Below are positions 53,186 through 61,319 of a stretch of 64,000 nt of DNA, in pieces. The stretch's first letter is position 1. Each line of letters starts with the position of its first letter. Made by a program: the position numbers and the translations under genes. The DNA is taken from the NCBI RefSeq assembly GCF_003584645.1, contig NZ_AP017928.1:5779501-5843500 (forward strand), given 5' to 3'. Source of the DNA: Methylocaldum marinum. Its GTDB lineage: Bacteria; Pseudomonadota; Gammaproteobacteria; Methylococcales; Methylococcaceae. The notes under the pieces are model-generated. The model made no database searches. It saw only the letters and a list, made by a program, of their open reading frames with translations, and was not told the origin of the DNA.

Positions 53186-53271
53186 TGTATTTGTCCGGAC
53201 ATAGTTAATTACCCTCTACAATATCTATCATATTGATAATAAAGGATGTTATGAGTGGTACGCGGATTGCA
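53186..53271 (+). promoter_or_regulatory. NifA activator site and sigma-54 promoter of nifB
   Basis: TGTATTTGTCCGGACA (53186-53201) is a TGT-N10-ACA site. TGGTACGCGGATTGCA (53256-53271) matches the -24/-12 consensus, with GG and GC at correct spacing and only small deviations. The nifB ATG is about 125 bases downstream, with an AGGAGC ribosome binding site. Confidence 0.85.
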
Positions 53272-53395
53272 CTGTAAAAATCGGTACTAGGTTCAACCGA
53301 TGTTTCGGTTCCGACGGTCCAGCCGCACGACGAGGAAATGCCGCGAAGACCGATCGGGGATGGAACAGCACGAGTAGATAGAACAGGAGCAAGCC

Positions 53396-54973
53396 ATGCA
53401 GACAGAGCAGCATCAATCAGGTGCCGACGGCGCGGAAAACCACGCCGGAGCGAACGTAGACGAAATCATGCAAAAGGTCGCCGAGCATAAAGGCTGCGGC
53501 ACCTCGGGTGGATCCGGAAAAGCCAGTTGTGGTTCCGGAGCGGGCGAAAACGACTTGCCAACAGAAATCTGGGAAAAAGTCAAAAATCACCCCTGTTATA
53601 GCGAAGAGGCTCACCACCATTACGCGCGTATGCACGTAGCGGTCGCGCCGGCCTGTAACATCCAGTGTAATTACTGCAATCGTAAATACGATTGCGCCAA
53701 CGAAAGCCGCCCGGGCGTCGTGAGCGAAAAACTCACGCCGGAACAGGCAGCGAAGAAGGTTCTGGCGGTCGCCTCGACAATTCCCCAAATGACCGTGCTC
53801 GGAATCGCCGGCCCCGGCGATCCACTCGCTAACCCGGAAAAAACCTTCAAGACCTTCGAACTGGTCGCAAAATATGCGCCTGACATCAAGCTGTGCGTAT
53901 CGACCAACGGGCTGACCTTGCCCGATCACGTGGAGCGGCTTTCCAAGTACAACATCGATCATGTAACCATCACCATTAACATGGTCGATCCGGAAGTCGG
54001 CGCCAAGATCTATCCTTGGGTCTACTACAACAAGAAACGCTACCATGGCGTTGAAGCGGCGAAGATCCTCACCGATCGTCAGCTGCAAGGTCTCGAAATG
54101 CTCACCGAACGCGGCATCTTGTCCAAGATTAATTCGGTGATGATCCCGGGAATCAATGACGAGCATCTCGTCGAAGTCAATAAAGCCGTGAAGTCGCGCG
54201 GCGCCTTCCTGCACAACATCATGCCGCTGATTTCGGCTCCCGAGCACGGTACGGTGTTTGGGCTCACCGGTCAGCGCGGTCCGACGGCGCAAGAGCTCAA
54301 GGCCCTGCAAGACAATTGCGAAGGCGAAATGAACATGATGCGGCATTGCCGCCAGTGCCGGGCAGACGCCGTCGGGCTTCTCGGCGAAGACCGCAGTGCC
54401 GAGTTCACCACCGACAAGGTCATGGAAATGGAGGTCAGTTACGATCTCGAAGCTCGCAAGGCTTATCAGGAAGCGGTTGAAAAGGAACGTCAAGCAGTGG
54501 TTGACGCCAAGAAAGCCGAGCTCGCGGGCCTTGCCGGCGAACATTCCGACATCAAGATGCTCATTGCCGTAGCTACCAAGGGTAGCGGCAAAGTCAACGA
54601 GCATTTCGGGCACGCCAAGGAGTTCCAGGTGTACGAGCTCTCCACCTCGGGCGCCAAATTCGTCGGTCATCGCCGCGTCGATCTCTATTGCCAGGGCGGT
54701 TACGGCGAAGAGGATTCTCTTGCCACGATCATTCGCGCCATTAACGATTGCCACGCGGTATTTGTCGCCAAGATCGGCGGCTGTCCGAAGAATGATCTCA
54801 AGGCGGCCGGCATAGATCCCGTCGATCAATATGCCGGGGAGTTCATCGAGCAGTCCGCAATTGCCTACTTCAAGGATTATTTGGATAAGGTCAAGAGCGG
54901 CGAAATCCAGCACGTGGAGCGCGGCGACGCGCAGATCCGTCAGGGCGCTTTGACCGCGGCGGAAGCGGCTTAA
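53396..54973 (+). CDS. nifB: Nitrogenase cofactor biosynthesis protein NifB
   Basis: NifB is the radical SAM enzyme that builds the 8Fe-9S-C core (NifB-co) of the nitrogenase cofactor. The 525 residues carry the CNIQCNYCNRKYDC cluster motif (~86-99), additional Cys-rich regions (GCGTSGGSGKASCGSG near 33-48 and MRHCRQCRADAVGLLGED at ~318) and a C-terminal NifX/NafY-like domain (IAVATKGSGKVNEHFGHAKE, ~392-411). It is followed by the nif ferredoxin gene. Confidence 0.97.
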   Translation: MQTEQHQSGADGAENHAGANVDEIMQKVAEHKGCGTSGGSGKASCGSGAGENDLPTEIWEKVKNHPCYSEEAHHHYARMHVAVAPACNIQCNYCNRKYDCANESRPGVVSEKLTPEQAAKKVLAVASTIPQMTVLGIAGPGDPLANPEKTFKTFELVAKYAPDIKLCVSTNGLTLPDHVERLSKYNIDHVTITINMVDPEVGAKIYPWVYYNKKRYHGVEAAKILTDRQLQGLEMLTERGILSKINSVMIPGINDEHLVEVNKAVKSRGAFLHNIMPLISAPEHGTVFGLTGQRGPTAQELKALQDNCEGEMNMMRHCRQCRADAVGLLGEDRSAEFTTDKVMEMEVSYDLEARKAYQEAVEKERQAVVDAKKAELAGLAGEHSDIKMLIAVATKGSGKVNEHFGHAKEFQVYELSTSGAKFVGHRRVDLYCQGGYGEEDSLATIIRAINDCHAVFVAKIGGCPKNDLKAAGIDPVDQYAGEFIEQSAIAYFKDYLDKVKSGEIQHVERGDAQIRQGALTAAEAA

Positions 54974-54998
54974 GTTCCTACCGTTTTACGGTCTTCAC

Positions 54999-55031
54999 CC
55001 GTCTCCCGGAGCGCTCGGTTCCGGGAGACGG
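54999..55031 (+). other. 12-bp hairpin between nifB and ferredoxin genes
   Basis: CCGTCTCCCGGA (54999-55010) is mirrored by TCCGGGAGACGG (55020-55031) across a nine-base loop. No T-tract follows (CCTTAACAG), so it is more likely an mRNA stabilising or processing element than a full terminator. It could separate the level of nifB mRNA from that of the downstream genes. Confidence 0.7.
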
Positions 55032-55060
55032 CCTTAACAGCCTGAGAGAGGAGTGAAAAC

Positions 55061-55285
55061 ATGGCCTACAAAATCGTTAAAGACAACTGCACCGGTTGTT
55101 CCGCTTGTGAACCCGAGTGCCCCAATGAAGCGATTTCGGAGTCGAAGGATGGTCTTTTCATCATCGATCCCGCCAAATGCACCGAATGCATCGGCCATCA
55201 TGACCAACCGCAGTGCGTCGCTGTCTGCCCCATCGAGGAGACCTGCGTCATCGACGACAACTACCCCCGTTATCAAGCCGCCTAG
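55061..55285 (+). CDS. fdxN: 2[4Fe-4S] ferredoxin, nif-associated (FdxN type)
   Basis: A 74-residue ferredoxin with CTGCSACEPECPNEA (~10-24) and a second loop CTECIGHHDQPQCVAVCP (~40-57). The longer second spacing is typical of nif ferredoxins encoded after nifB. Such ferredoxins supply electrons to NifB or nitrogenase. A GAGAGGAG ribosome binding site precedes the ATG. Confidence 0.93.
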   Translation: MAYKIVKDNCTGCSACEPECPNEAISESKDGLFIIDPAKCTECIGHHDQPQCVAVCPIEETCVIDDNYPRYQAA

Positions 55286-55294
55286 GTGGAAAAC

Positions 55295-55672
55295 ATGGAT
55301 TTAACAATCACCCCGACTGCTGAAAAGTTTATCCGACGCATGGTGCGTTTCGGTAGTGCCGGCGAAGACGCCGGCTTCCGTTTGTCGGTGAGTCCCGGCG
55401 GCTGCTCCGGCCTGGCTTCCGAATTCAGCGTGGAATCCGAGCCCAAACCGGGCGACACTGTGGTCGTTCATAACGGCCTCAAGTTATTCCTGCCGGAGGA
55501 AAGCCGTACGCTGCTGCAAGGCGTTACCATCGATTTCTCCGAGACGCCGACGTCCAGCGGTTTTGTTTTCCATAATCCAAATTCGACCGGTTGCAGTACC
55601 TGCAGCAGTAGTTCGTCGGCGAGTGCGGCGACCGTGTCGATATCCGCCATTCAAGTCAAGAGCAGTCATTAA
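55295..55672 (+). CDS. IscA/HesB-like iron-sulfur carrier (nif-associated)
   Basis: A-type carrier proteins deliver Fe-S clusters. The 125-residue protein has the N-terminal conserved FRLSVSPGGCSGLASEF (Cys ligand ~39) and the C-terminal TGCSTCSSS with the paired cysteines, followed by a Ser-rich extension. The ATG at 55295 is chosen because AGGTGG lies before it; a GTG three codons upstream is possible. It matches the HesB/IscA gene beside nifB in Azotobacter-like clusters. Confidence 0.9.
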   Translation: MDLTITPTAEKFIRRMVRFGSAGEDAGFRLSVSPGGCSGLASEFSVESEPKPGDTVVVHNGLKLFLPEESRTLLQGVTIDFSETPTSSGFVFHNPNSTGCSTCSSSSSASAATVSISAIQVKSSH

Positions 55673-55674
55673 CG

Positions 55675-56262
55675 ATGGGGCGCGTTGACATGCAGGACGC
55701 CTTCATGCAGACCGATCCGGCCGAAGCGTCGCCTCTTATGGGAGATCCGATGAGCTTTGCGGCCGGCGAAGTGGATGCCGCGGCTGCGTGCTTGGGCGCG
55801 GGCTTACCGGAAGCTGCCGAAACGCATCTGCGTCTGGCGGGTCTTTCCTACCACCGTGAGGAGGAAGCCCTCGCGCATTTGCAGGCCGCCTGGGACGCTG
55901 CACCGGGCCATGCCGCGGTGTACATCGGACTCTATCGGTTCTATTTCTATAAAAATCGGTTGCGTGAAGCGCTTGATGTCGCGCGGGATTGCCTTAAGAA
56001 AGCCGCAAAAGATAACGGGTTAGCCGAGGATTGGCGGGCAGTGAAACCGGCGGATGCCGATTTCGGCAGCTTCGACGCGATTCTACCCCGGTTTTTCCTG
56101 TTTACCTTGAAGGGTTACGGTTATCTCCAACTGCGGTTGGGGCAACTCGACGAAGGGCGCGCCGCTATCGAAAAACTGATGGAACTCGATCCGAGCGACA
56201 AGCTCGGTGGCAAGGTGCTGCTCGAGGTCCTTGCGAGGTTAGGCCATGAGGAAGAAGATTGA
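55675..56262 (+). CDS. Tetratricopeptide-like nif cluster protein
   Basis: A 195-residue helical protein with TPR-like units (AALAHLQAAWDAAPGHAAV-type and GYGYLQLRLGQLDEGRAAIEKLMELDPSDKL near 150-185). TPR proteins of this size occur beside nifB in several diazotrophs; function undefined. It starts three bases after the IscA-like stop and overlaps the LRV gene by 17 bases. Confidence 0.75.
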   Translation: MGRVDMQDAFMQTDPAEASPLMGDPMSFAAGEVDAAAACLGAGLPEAAETHLRLAGLSYHREEEALAHLQAAWDAAPGHAAVYIGLYRFYFYKNRLREALDVARDCLKKAAKDNGLAEDWRAVKPADADFGSFDAILPRFFLFTLKGYGYLQLRLGQLDEGRAAIEKLMELDPSDKLGGKVLLEVLARLGHEEED

Positions 56263-57034
56263 AATCGATGAAGCTCGCGACTGGCAGGGCAGACTTTTGG
56301 ACTGCTCCGGATGCGAACGCCGCGCGGAGCTTGCTCACGGGCGATGCAGGCTGGGACATGCCTGCGTACATGACCGTTACGCCCGTCGCATTGATCGCTT
56401 TTTCCGCTGGAACCCGCAGCTCGCAAAGGAATACCTGGACAGCCCTTATTTTGAGACCCGCGCTGTGGCGGCGAAATACGTCGAGGTATTTCAGCTGCCC
56501 CGCTTGATCGCGGACCCCGATGAAACGGTGCGGCAAAGCGTTGCGCAGCGTTTGCCGCTCCGATCCAGACATCTTCAGGCGCTCAGCCGTGACCCACATC
56601 GCGAGGTGCGAATCCGGGTTGCGGAACGCCTGGAAATCCGGGATCTCGTCACCATGATCGACGATCTCGATTATTACGTCAGGCAAATCGTCGCTCGGCG
56701 TCTGCCGCCGAGCATGCTGGTGCGAATGCTGCACGATTCCGACCGGGAAGTCCGCAAAGTCGTGGCGCGGCGAGTGGGACACGAATGGCTGCATACGATG
56801 GCGAAAGACCCGGAATTGGATGTGCGGCTGGAAGCAATACGCCGCATGGACGGCAGCCAGCTCAAGCATTATCGGGAAGATCCCGATTGGCGAGTACGCT
56901 ACGAGGTCGCCACTCGGCTCGACCCCGCGGAACTCCTTCCGATGCGCGTCGACCCCGACGCCACGGTGCGGGAACTGGTCGAGGAGCGTCTCTCCGGACG
57001 GTACGACCCCGACAGACTTCCGGAAGCGTGTTAA
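56246..57034 (+). CDS. [4Fe-4S] leucine-rich-variant (LRV) protein
   Basis: A 262-residue protein with an N-terminal cluster motif CSGCERRAELAHGRCRLGHAC (~20-40) followed by about eight short repeats rich in Leu, Arg and Asp (EVRIRVAERL, VRQIVARRLPPSM, VRKVVARRV, VRLEAIRRM, VRYEVATRLDP). This matches the LRV protein of the Azotobacter vinelandii nif region, which binds a [4Fe-4S] cluster. Function unknown; a protein-protein scaffold is likely from the repeats. Confidence 0.88.
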   Translation: MRKKIEIDEARDWQGRLLDCSGCERRAELAHGRCRLGHACVHDRYARRIDRFFRWNPQLAKEYLDSPYFETRAVAAKYVEVFQLPRLIADPDETVRQSVAQRLPLRSRHLQALSRDPHREVRIRVAERLEIRDLVTMIDDLDYYVRQIVARRLPPSMLVRMLHDSDREVRKVVARRVGHEWLHTMAKDPELDVRLEAIRRMDGSQLKHYREDPDWRVRYEVATRLDPAELLPMRVDPDATVRELVEERLSGRYDPDRLPEAC

Positions 57035-57061
57035 ACCCACATTTACTCATCGAGGAGCGAT

Positions 57062-57391
57062 ATGGCTACCAACATTGTACGTGACAGTGACGTAAACGAA
57101 TTGAATGATCCGCCGAAGTTCAAATTCGGTGAAAAGGTGAAATCGAAAAAAGTGATCCGTAACGACGGGACTTTCAATGGACGCGATATCGGAGAAGTGC
57201 TGGTCAAGAAAGGCGAGGTGGGATTCATCAAGAGCATCAATACTTTTCTGCAGCAGTATTACATCTATGCCGTTGACTTCCCCGATAGGGGCTATGCAGT
57301 CGGTATGAAGGGACGCGAAATCGAATCCCTGGACAATCCGCCGCCGCCGAAACAACCAAAAACCGCTGCGGACGAAGGGGAACCGGCATGA
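57062..57391 (+). CDS. nifZ: NifZ-like nitrogen fixation protein
   Basis: NifZ helps mature the P-cluster of the MoFe protein. The 109-residue protein has the NifZ-type beta-rich core (KFKFGEKVKSKKVIRNDGTF and GEVGFIKSINTFLQQYYIYAVDF), with a Pro/Lys-rich tail. It overlaps the next NifZ-like gene by four bases. A GAGGAG ribosome binding site precedes it. Confidence 0.85.
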   Translation: MATNIVRDSDVNELNDPPKFKFGEKVKSKKVIRNDGTFNGRDIGEVLVKKGEVGFIKSINTFLQQYYIYAVDFPDRGYAVGMKGREIESLDNPPPPKQPKTAADEGEPA

Positions 57392-57657
57392 TCGAACCAC
57401 GCGCTCCGATTTATCAGTGGGGACAACGGGTCTGGACCGAGACCGATCTTCTCAACGACGGCAGCTATCCTGACCGTGAGCCCGGAGCCTTGCTGGTCGC
57501 CGCCGGCAGCGAAGGTGAAATTGTTCAGGTCGGCTATCACGAGGAAGCGAAAATCCCCGTGTACCTGGTTGAGTTTCAGAACGGCTGCGTCGTAGGCTGT
57601 TTTGAAGAAGAGCTTCGGGCCGAAAAGGCCAGGGAGCAGGTGGCCGGCATCCTATAG
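57388..57657 (+). CDS. Second NifZ-like protein
   Basis: An 89-residue protein sharing the NifZ pattern with its neighbour: YQWGQRVWTETDLLNDGSYPD parallels FKFGEKVKSKKVIRNDGTFN, then GSEGEIVQVGYHEEAKIPVYLVEF. The two probably arose by duplication and could form a heteromer. The ATG lies within the stop of the first copy. Confidence 0.8.
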   Translation: MIEPRAPIYQWGQRVWTETDLLNDGSYPDREPGALLVAAGSEGEIVQVGYHEEAKIPVYLVEFQNGCVVGCFEEELRAEKAREQVAGIL

Positions 57658-57964
57658 GAAAAATCCTCGTGGCCGGATTGACGCTGTCCCGGGCGAAGGC
57701 GAAAGAAGGAACCCTTCCGGCGGATAGCGAGCGAGCAGTCGGAACGCTGTTTCGCCGGTACGCGAAGTTGGCCCGGCAGCGCCTAACGGGTGTGACGTGT
57801 CCGCCACCGAAGGCTTGCTATCTGGATGTAGCATGAGGTCGGCTCGGCGTGGTGCGAAGCGCATATGCTCCGGTAGGTCTCCTTCCCGAGCTCGAGGCCG
57901 GGAATGAACCGAGCGAATGGAAAGGGCTATTGGGACTTAAAATCTGAGCGGAGGTCTTGATCCG
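57658..57964. other. 307-base gap in the nif operon
   Basis: No gene, NifA site or sigma-54 element was found between the second nifZ-like gene and the DUF3024-like gene. The sequence is GC-rich with no evident repeat. The ATG at 57965 follows GGAGGTCTTGATCCG, a good ribosome binding site. Confidence 0.5.
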
Positions 57965-58324
57965 ATGAATGGCAATCTTGCGCTGGCCAATCCGATGTCC
58001 GTATGTCCCCATCCCAATGAGGTGGATCGGAAGCGTATCGACCGTGCGCTCGCGAAGCGCAAGCGTTACCGGTACGTAACGCCTACGGTGCGCGGGATAG
58101 AGACCGGTTATGAAATCGTGAGCCCTTGTTGCTCCCGCAATATCGATCCGGACGGCGGCGTAATCGACATCGCGAGGATCGAGTTTCAGGACCGATCGCG
58201 GTGCTGGTTGCTTTACCGCAAGGATCATAAGGCCGGAGCTTGGATCGAGCACGGCGAATTTCACGCCCTGTCTCAAATTCTCGAACTTTTGAACGAAGAC
58301 CCTGACAGGCTTTTCTGGCAATGA
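57965..58324 (+). CDS. DUF3024-like nif cluster protein
   Basis: A 119-residue soluble protein with an N-terminal basic helix (DRKRIDRALAKRKRYRYV) and the SPCCSRNIDPDGGVIDIARIEF motif around residue 53. The closing stretch is LLNEDPDRLFWQ. I recall this pattern as DUF3024 proteins that recur in nif clusters; role unknown. The stop overlaps nifS by four bases (ATGA), so the two are translated together. Confidence 0.65.
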   Translation: MNGNLALANPMSVCPHPNEVDRKRIDRALAKRKRYRYVTPTVRGIETGYEIVSPCCSRNIDPDGGVIDIARIEFQDRSRCWLLYRKDHKAGAWIEHGEFHALSQILELLNEDPDRLFWQ

Positions 58325-59469
58325 GCGACGCGATCATTTATCTCGATAACAATGCCACTACGGCCGTAGCGCCGGAGTGTGCGGACGCGATGGCCCGCTG
58401 TTTGCGGGAAAACTACGGTAATCCGTCGAGCAAACACCGGGTCGGCGAATCGGCGAAGGTCGAAAGCATTGCCGGCCGCGCGAAGGTGGCGGCGCTTTTA
58501 GGCGCGACGCCTCCGGAAATCGTGTTTACGAGTGGCGGCACCGAAGCAAATCATCAGGCCATTTTCGGAGCCCTCGCCCTGTCCCCCGGACGACGACATA
58601 TCGTTACCAGCCAGGTGGAACACCCGTCGACTCTGGCGCTGCTGCGCCACCTCGAAAGCGAGGGCGTGCGAGTGAGCTATTTGCCGGTGGATGGCCAGGG
58701 GCAGCTGGATCTCGCTGAACTGGAACAAGCCATCTCCGAAGACACGGCGCTGGTGTCCGTGATGTGGGCCAATAACGAAACGGGCGTCCTGTTTCCGATC
58801 GAAGAAGCCGTTGCCATAGCGCAGGCCAAGGGGGCTTTGTTCCATACCGACGCCGTCCAGGCCGTGGGTAAAACCCCTGTCGACGTCAGTAAGGTTCCGG
58901 TGGATTTCCTGTCGTTCTCCGGACACAAGATCCATGCACCGAAGGGGATAGGCGTCCTGTTCGTGCGGAAGGGCCGGAAATTGCCGCCGCTGCTGTTCGG
59001 ACATCAGGAACGCGGGCGTCGCGGAAGCACCGAGAACCTGCCGGGGATCGTCGGTCTCGGGATCGCGGCGGAATTGGCGGCAGCCGGGCTGGAAACCGGG
59101 GAATCCCGCATCGCGGCTTTGCGTGACCGCCTTGAGAATGAATTGCTGGCGCGCTTGCCCGGGGCTTTCGTGAACGGCGCCGGTGCACAACGGGTTCCCA
59201 ATACGTCCAGTATATGTCTGGGTTCGGTCGAGGCCGAACCGATTCTCGACAAGCTCGATCGGGGCGGGATCTGCGCTTCGGCCGGCGCTGCCTGTACCGC
59301 TTCCGGCACCGAACCTTCGCACGTGCTCACGGCCATGGGACTGCCGTCCGAGGCGTCGCTGGCAACGATCCGTTTCTCCTTGAGCCGCTACTCCACGGCG
59401 GAAGAAATCGACCGGGTCATCGAGATTCTGCCGGGTATCGTTCGCATGTTCGCGGCGGAGGCGGCATGA
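58321..59469 (+). CDS. nifS: Cysteine desulfurase NifS
   Basis: NifS supplies sulfur from cysteine for nitrogenase Fe-S clusters. The 382-residue PLP enzyme has YLDNNATTAVAP (~7-18), VMWANNETGVLFPIEE, the PLP lysine in SFSGHKIHAPKG (~200) and the active-site Cys loop GAACTASGTEPSHV (~321-334). The gene overlaps the DUF3024-like ORF, which fits a nif-specific copy rather than a housekeeping iscS. Confidence 0.95.
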   Translation: MSDAIIYLDNNATTAVAPECADAMARCLRENYGNPSSKHRVGESAKVESIAGRAKVAALLGATPPEIVFTSGGTEANHQAIFGALALSPGRRHIVTSQVEHPSTLALLRHLESEGVRVSYLPVDGQGQLDLAELEQAISEDTALVSVMWANNETGVLFPIEEAVAIAQAKGALFHTDAVQAVGKTPVDVSKVPVDFLSFSGHKIHAPKGIGVLFVRKGRKLPPLLFGHQERGRRGSTENLPGIVGLGIAAELAAAGLETGESRIAALRDRLENELLARLPGAFVNGAGAQRVPNTSSICLGSVEAEPILDKLDRGGICASAGAACTASGTEPSHVLTAMGLPSEASLATIRFSLSRYSTAEEIDRVIEILPGIVRMFAAEAA

Positions 59470-59503
59470 TTCGGCCGAGGGGTGTTTTTCTTCCTCTGGC
59501 TTT

Positions 59504-59531
59504 GGCGCGAGCCGCGAGTTTATCTCGCGCC
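59504..59531. other. 8-bp inverted repeat in the nifS-nifT gap
   Basis: GGCGCGAG at 59504-59511 is mirrored by CTCGCGCC at 59524-59531. It lies in the 203-base gap that separates nifS from nifT, where no NifA site was found. The role is unclear; it may influence mRNA stability. Confidence 0.4.
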
Positions 59532-59672
59532 GAGGTCGTCAATGCACGGGTGGGAATGATGCTCGTCTCAATCCGGGTCACGGCAAAGGCTATGTCTTTC
59601 GGCGCAAGTCACGAGCTTTAAATTACCTTATAAAAATTTGAATTTATTGTCCTAAACCAACTGGAGTACCGC

Positions 59673-59885
59673 ATGAAGGTCATGATCAGAAGAAATGCCG
59701 CCGGCGAGTTGTCGGTCTATGTTCCCAAGAAAGACCTGGAAGAACCTATCGTTTCCCAGGAGAAGCCGGAACTTTGGGGCGGCATGGTCACGCTGGCGAA
59801 CGGCTGGGAGTTATCGCTGCCGGCCATGGCCGCCGATACCGCGCTGCCGATAACCGTGGACGCGCGTAGGGTAAGCGGAGACTGA
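59673..59885 (+). CDS. nifT: Nitrogen fixation protein NifT/FixU
   Basis: A 70-residue protein of the NifT/FixU family. It begins MKVMIRRNAAGELSVYVPKKDLEE and continues with ELWGGMVTLANGWELSLPAM, close to known NifT. The function is not established; nifT usually sits after nifHDK or near nifZ. A CTGGAG ribosome binding site precedes the ATG. Confidence 0.88.
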   Translation: MKVMIRRNAAGELSVYVPKKDLEEPIVSQEKPELWGGMVTLANGWELSLPAMAADTALPITVDARRVSGD

Positions 59886-59887
59886 CC

Positions 59888-60151
59888 ATGGCGCTCAGTA
59901 CCGAAGCCCTAGGCGAAATCCGCCTGCTTCTGGAAGGCGACACACCCGTCGCCGAGCGTTGTGCGAGCGTACGCAAGAGTTTCCCGGGACTGTCGTTGAC
60001 GCGTTGCGACGCCGGCGACATGAGCACGGAAACCCCGACTTTCGAAACCTCCGAACTTTGCGTTTATCTGATAGACACTTCGGAACACTGCGTACGCATC
60101 ACCGGCGATCCGGCCGCCGCAACCGGTCTGATCGTCGCCCAAAAACGGTAG
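59888..60151 (+). CDS. Small nif cluster hypothetical protein
   Basis: Not recognised by name. 87 residues, soluble, with several Cys (VAERCASVR, LTRCDAG, SELCVYL, SEHCVRI) and a C-terminal region ending GLIVAQKR. The spread of cysteines could serve metal binding, but the spacing matches no motif I know. It lies two bases after nifT. Confidence 0.65.
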   Translation: MALSTEALGEIRLLLEGDTPVAERCASVRKSFPGLSLTRCDAGDMSTETPTFETSELCVYLIDTSEHCVRITGDPAAATGLIVAQKR

Positions 60152-60160
60152 CCATCGATC

Positions 60161-61315
60161 ATGAAAAACGCACCTTCCATTTTGCTTTCAGACCCCGATA
60201 TCAGCATGACCGAGCTTGAGGCGGTCGAAGAAGTCCTGAAGTCGCCGCGGCTGAGTGCGGGCCCCACGGTCGAAGCGTTCGAAGCGGCTTTCGCGGAATA
60301 TATCGGACGCAAGCATGCGGTGGCGGTGAGCAGCGGCACCATCGGTCTCATGCTGGTGCTCAAGGCCTACGGCATCGGCCCCGGGGATGAAGTCATCGCT
60401 TCCTCTTTCGGCTTCCGGGAAACCGTTCACGGCGTCGCCCTGGCCGGCGCGACGCCGATCTTCGCCGACGTCGACTACTGGTCGGGAACCTTGGTTCCCG
60501 AAAAAGCCGCAGCCGGTATCACGCCTAAAACCCGGGCCATCGTTGCAAGCAACACCAACGGTCATCCGGCGATGTGGCCGGCCTTTCGGGAAATGGCCGA
60601 GAAACACGGATTGTTGCTGATCGAAGATTCCACCGAGGCGATAGGCTCTCGCTATAAGGGTAAGTTGGTGGGCAACTTCGGCGATTGCGCGGTGTTCGAT
60701 CTGTCGCAGCCGTCGCCTCTAACCTGCGGCGAGGGAGGTATCGTGGTGACGGACGACAGCGACCTCGCCGGGCGGCTGCGCGCCTTCCGTGCCCGCCGGC
60801 TTGACGAAAGACATTCGGTGGTACTGGGTGAAACACCGCCGTACCGGGCGGAACTCAGCGAAATCAGCGCCGCTCTCGGGCTGGTACAGCTGCAGCGTCT
60901 GCCGGGCATCCTGGAGCGGCGCAAGATTGTCGAAGACTATTACAACGCCCACATGCAATCCTTCGAAGGCATTAAACCGCCGTATCTGGCTCCGGACGTG
61001 GACGAGGCTCATTGGTTTCTCTACCTGGTTCATCTCGGGACGCGTTTTTCGCGTTCCAGTCGCGACGCCATCATCCACGATCTGGCGACCGAGAAAATCG
61101 AAGCGATAGCTTATTGCCGGCCGCTGCATCAACAGCGTTTTTACGGAAATCTGGGTTATCGCAAAGGAGATTTTTTCGTTACCGAGAAGCTTGCAGATCG
61201 GGCAGTAGCGTTGCCATTTCACAACCATATCACGGAGGACCAAGTCGGTTTCATCGTCAAAACCGCCAAGGATGCCTCGATTAACATCGGGGCAGGTTCG
61301 GCAATTTACCTCTGA
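60161..61315 (+). CDS. DegT/DnrJ/EryC1-family protein lacking the PLP lysine
   Basis: A 384-residue fold-type I homologue. SAGPTVEAFEAAFAEYIGRKHA, GDEVIASSFGFRETVHGV, LLIEDSTEAIGSRYKGKLVG and the later GLVQLQRLPGIL match DegT/DnrJ/EryC1/StrS aminotransferases. At the position where the family has a Schiff-base Lys (F-S-F-H-x-T-K-x-x-x-T-x-E-G-G) this protein reads FDLSQPSPLTCGEGG, placing Ser185 opposite the Lys. It lies inside the nif operon. Function unknown; not expected to be a normal aminotransferase. Confidence 0.88.
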   Translation: MKNAPSILLSDPDISMTELEAVEEVLKSPRLSAGPTVEAFEAAFAEYIGRKHAVAVSSGTIGLMLVLKAYGIGPGDEVIASSFGFRETVHGVALAGATPIFADVDYWSGTLVPEKAAAGITPKTRAIVASNTNGHPAMWPAFREMAEKHGLLLIEDSTEAIGSRYKGKLVGNFGDCAVFDLSQPSPLTCGEGGIVVTDDSDLAGRLRAFRARRLDERHSVVLGETPPYRAELSEISAALGLVQLQRLPGILERRKIVEDYYNAHMQSFEGIKPPYLAPDVDEAHWFLYLVHLGTRFSRSSRDAIIHDLATEKIEAIAYCRPLHQQRFYGNLGYRKGDFFVTEKLADRAVALPFHNHITEDQVGFIVKTAKDASINIGAGSAIYL

Positions 61316-61319
61316 GGCC

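Larger units (their letters stand above)
53095..53395. other. Intergenic region before nifB
   Basis: The gap holds the terminator for the rnf-bfr unit and the NifA site and sigma-54 promoter of nifB (listed separately). A short AT-rich patch at 53217-53245 (CAATATCTATCATATTGATA), between activator site and promoter, is where IHF or DNA bending would be expected, but no clean IHF consensus is present. Confidence 0.55.

Noticed and set aside
53417..54913. 498-codon minus-strand frame opposite nifB
   Set aside because: It is a shadow of the GC-rich nifB coding frame and has no recognisable motif.
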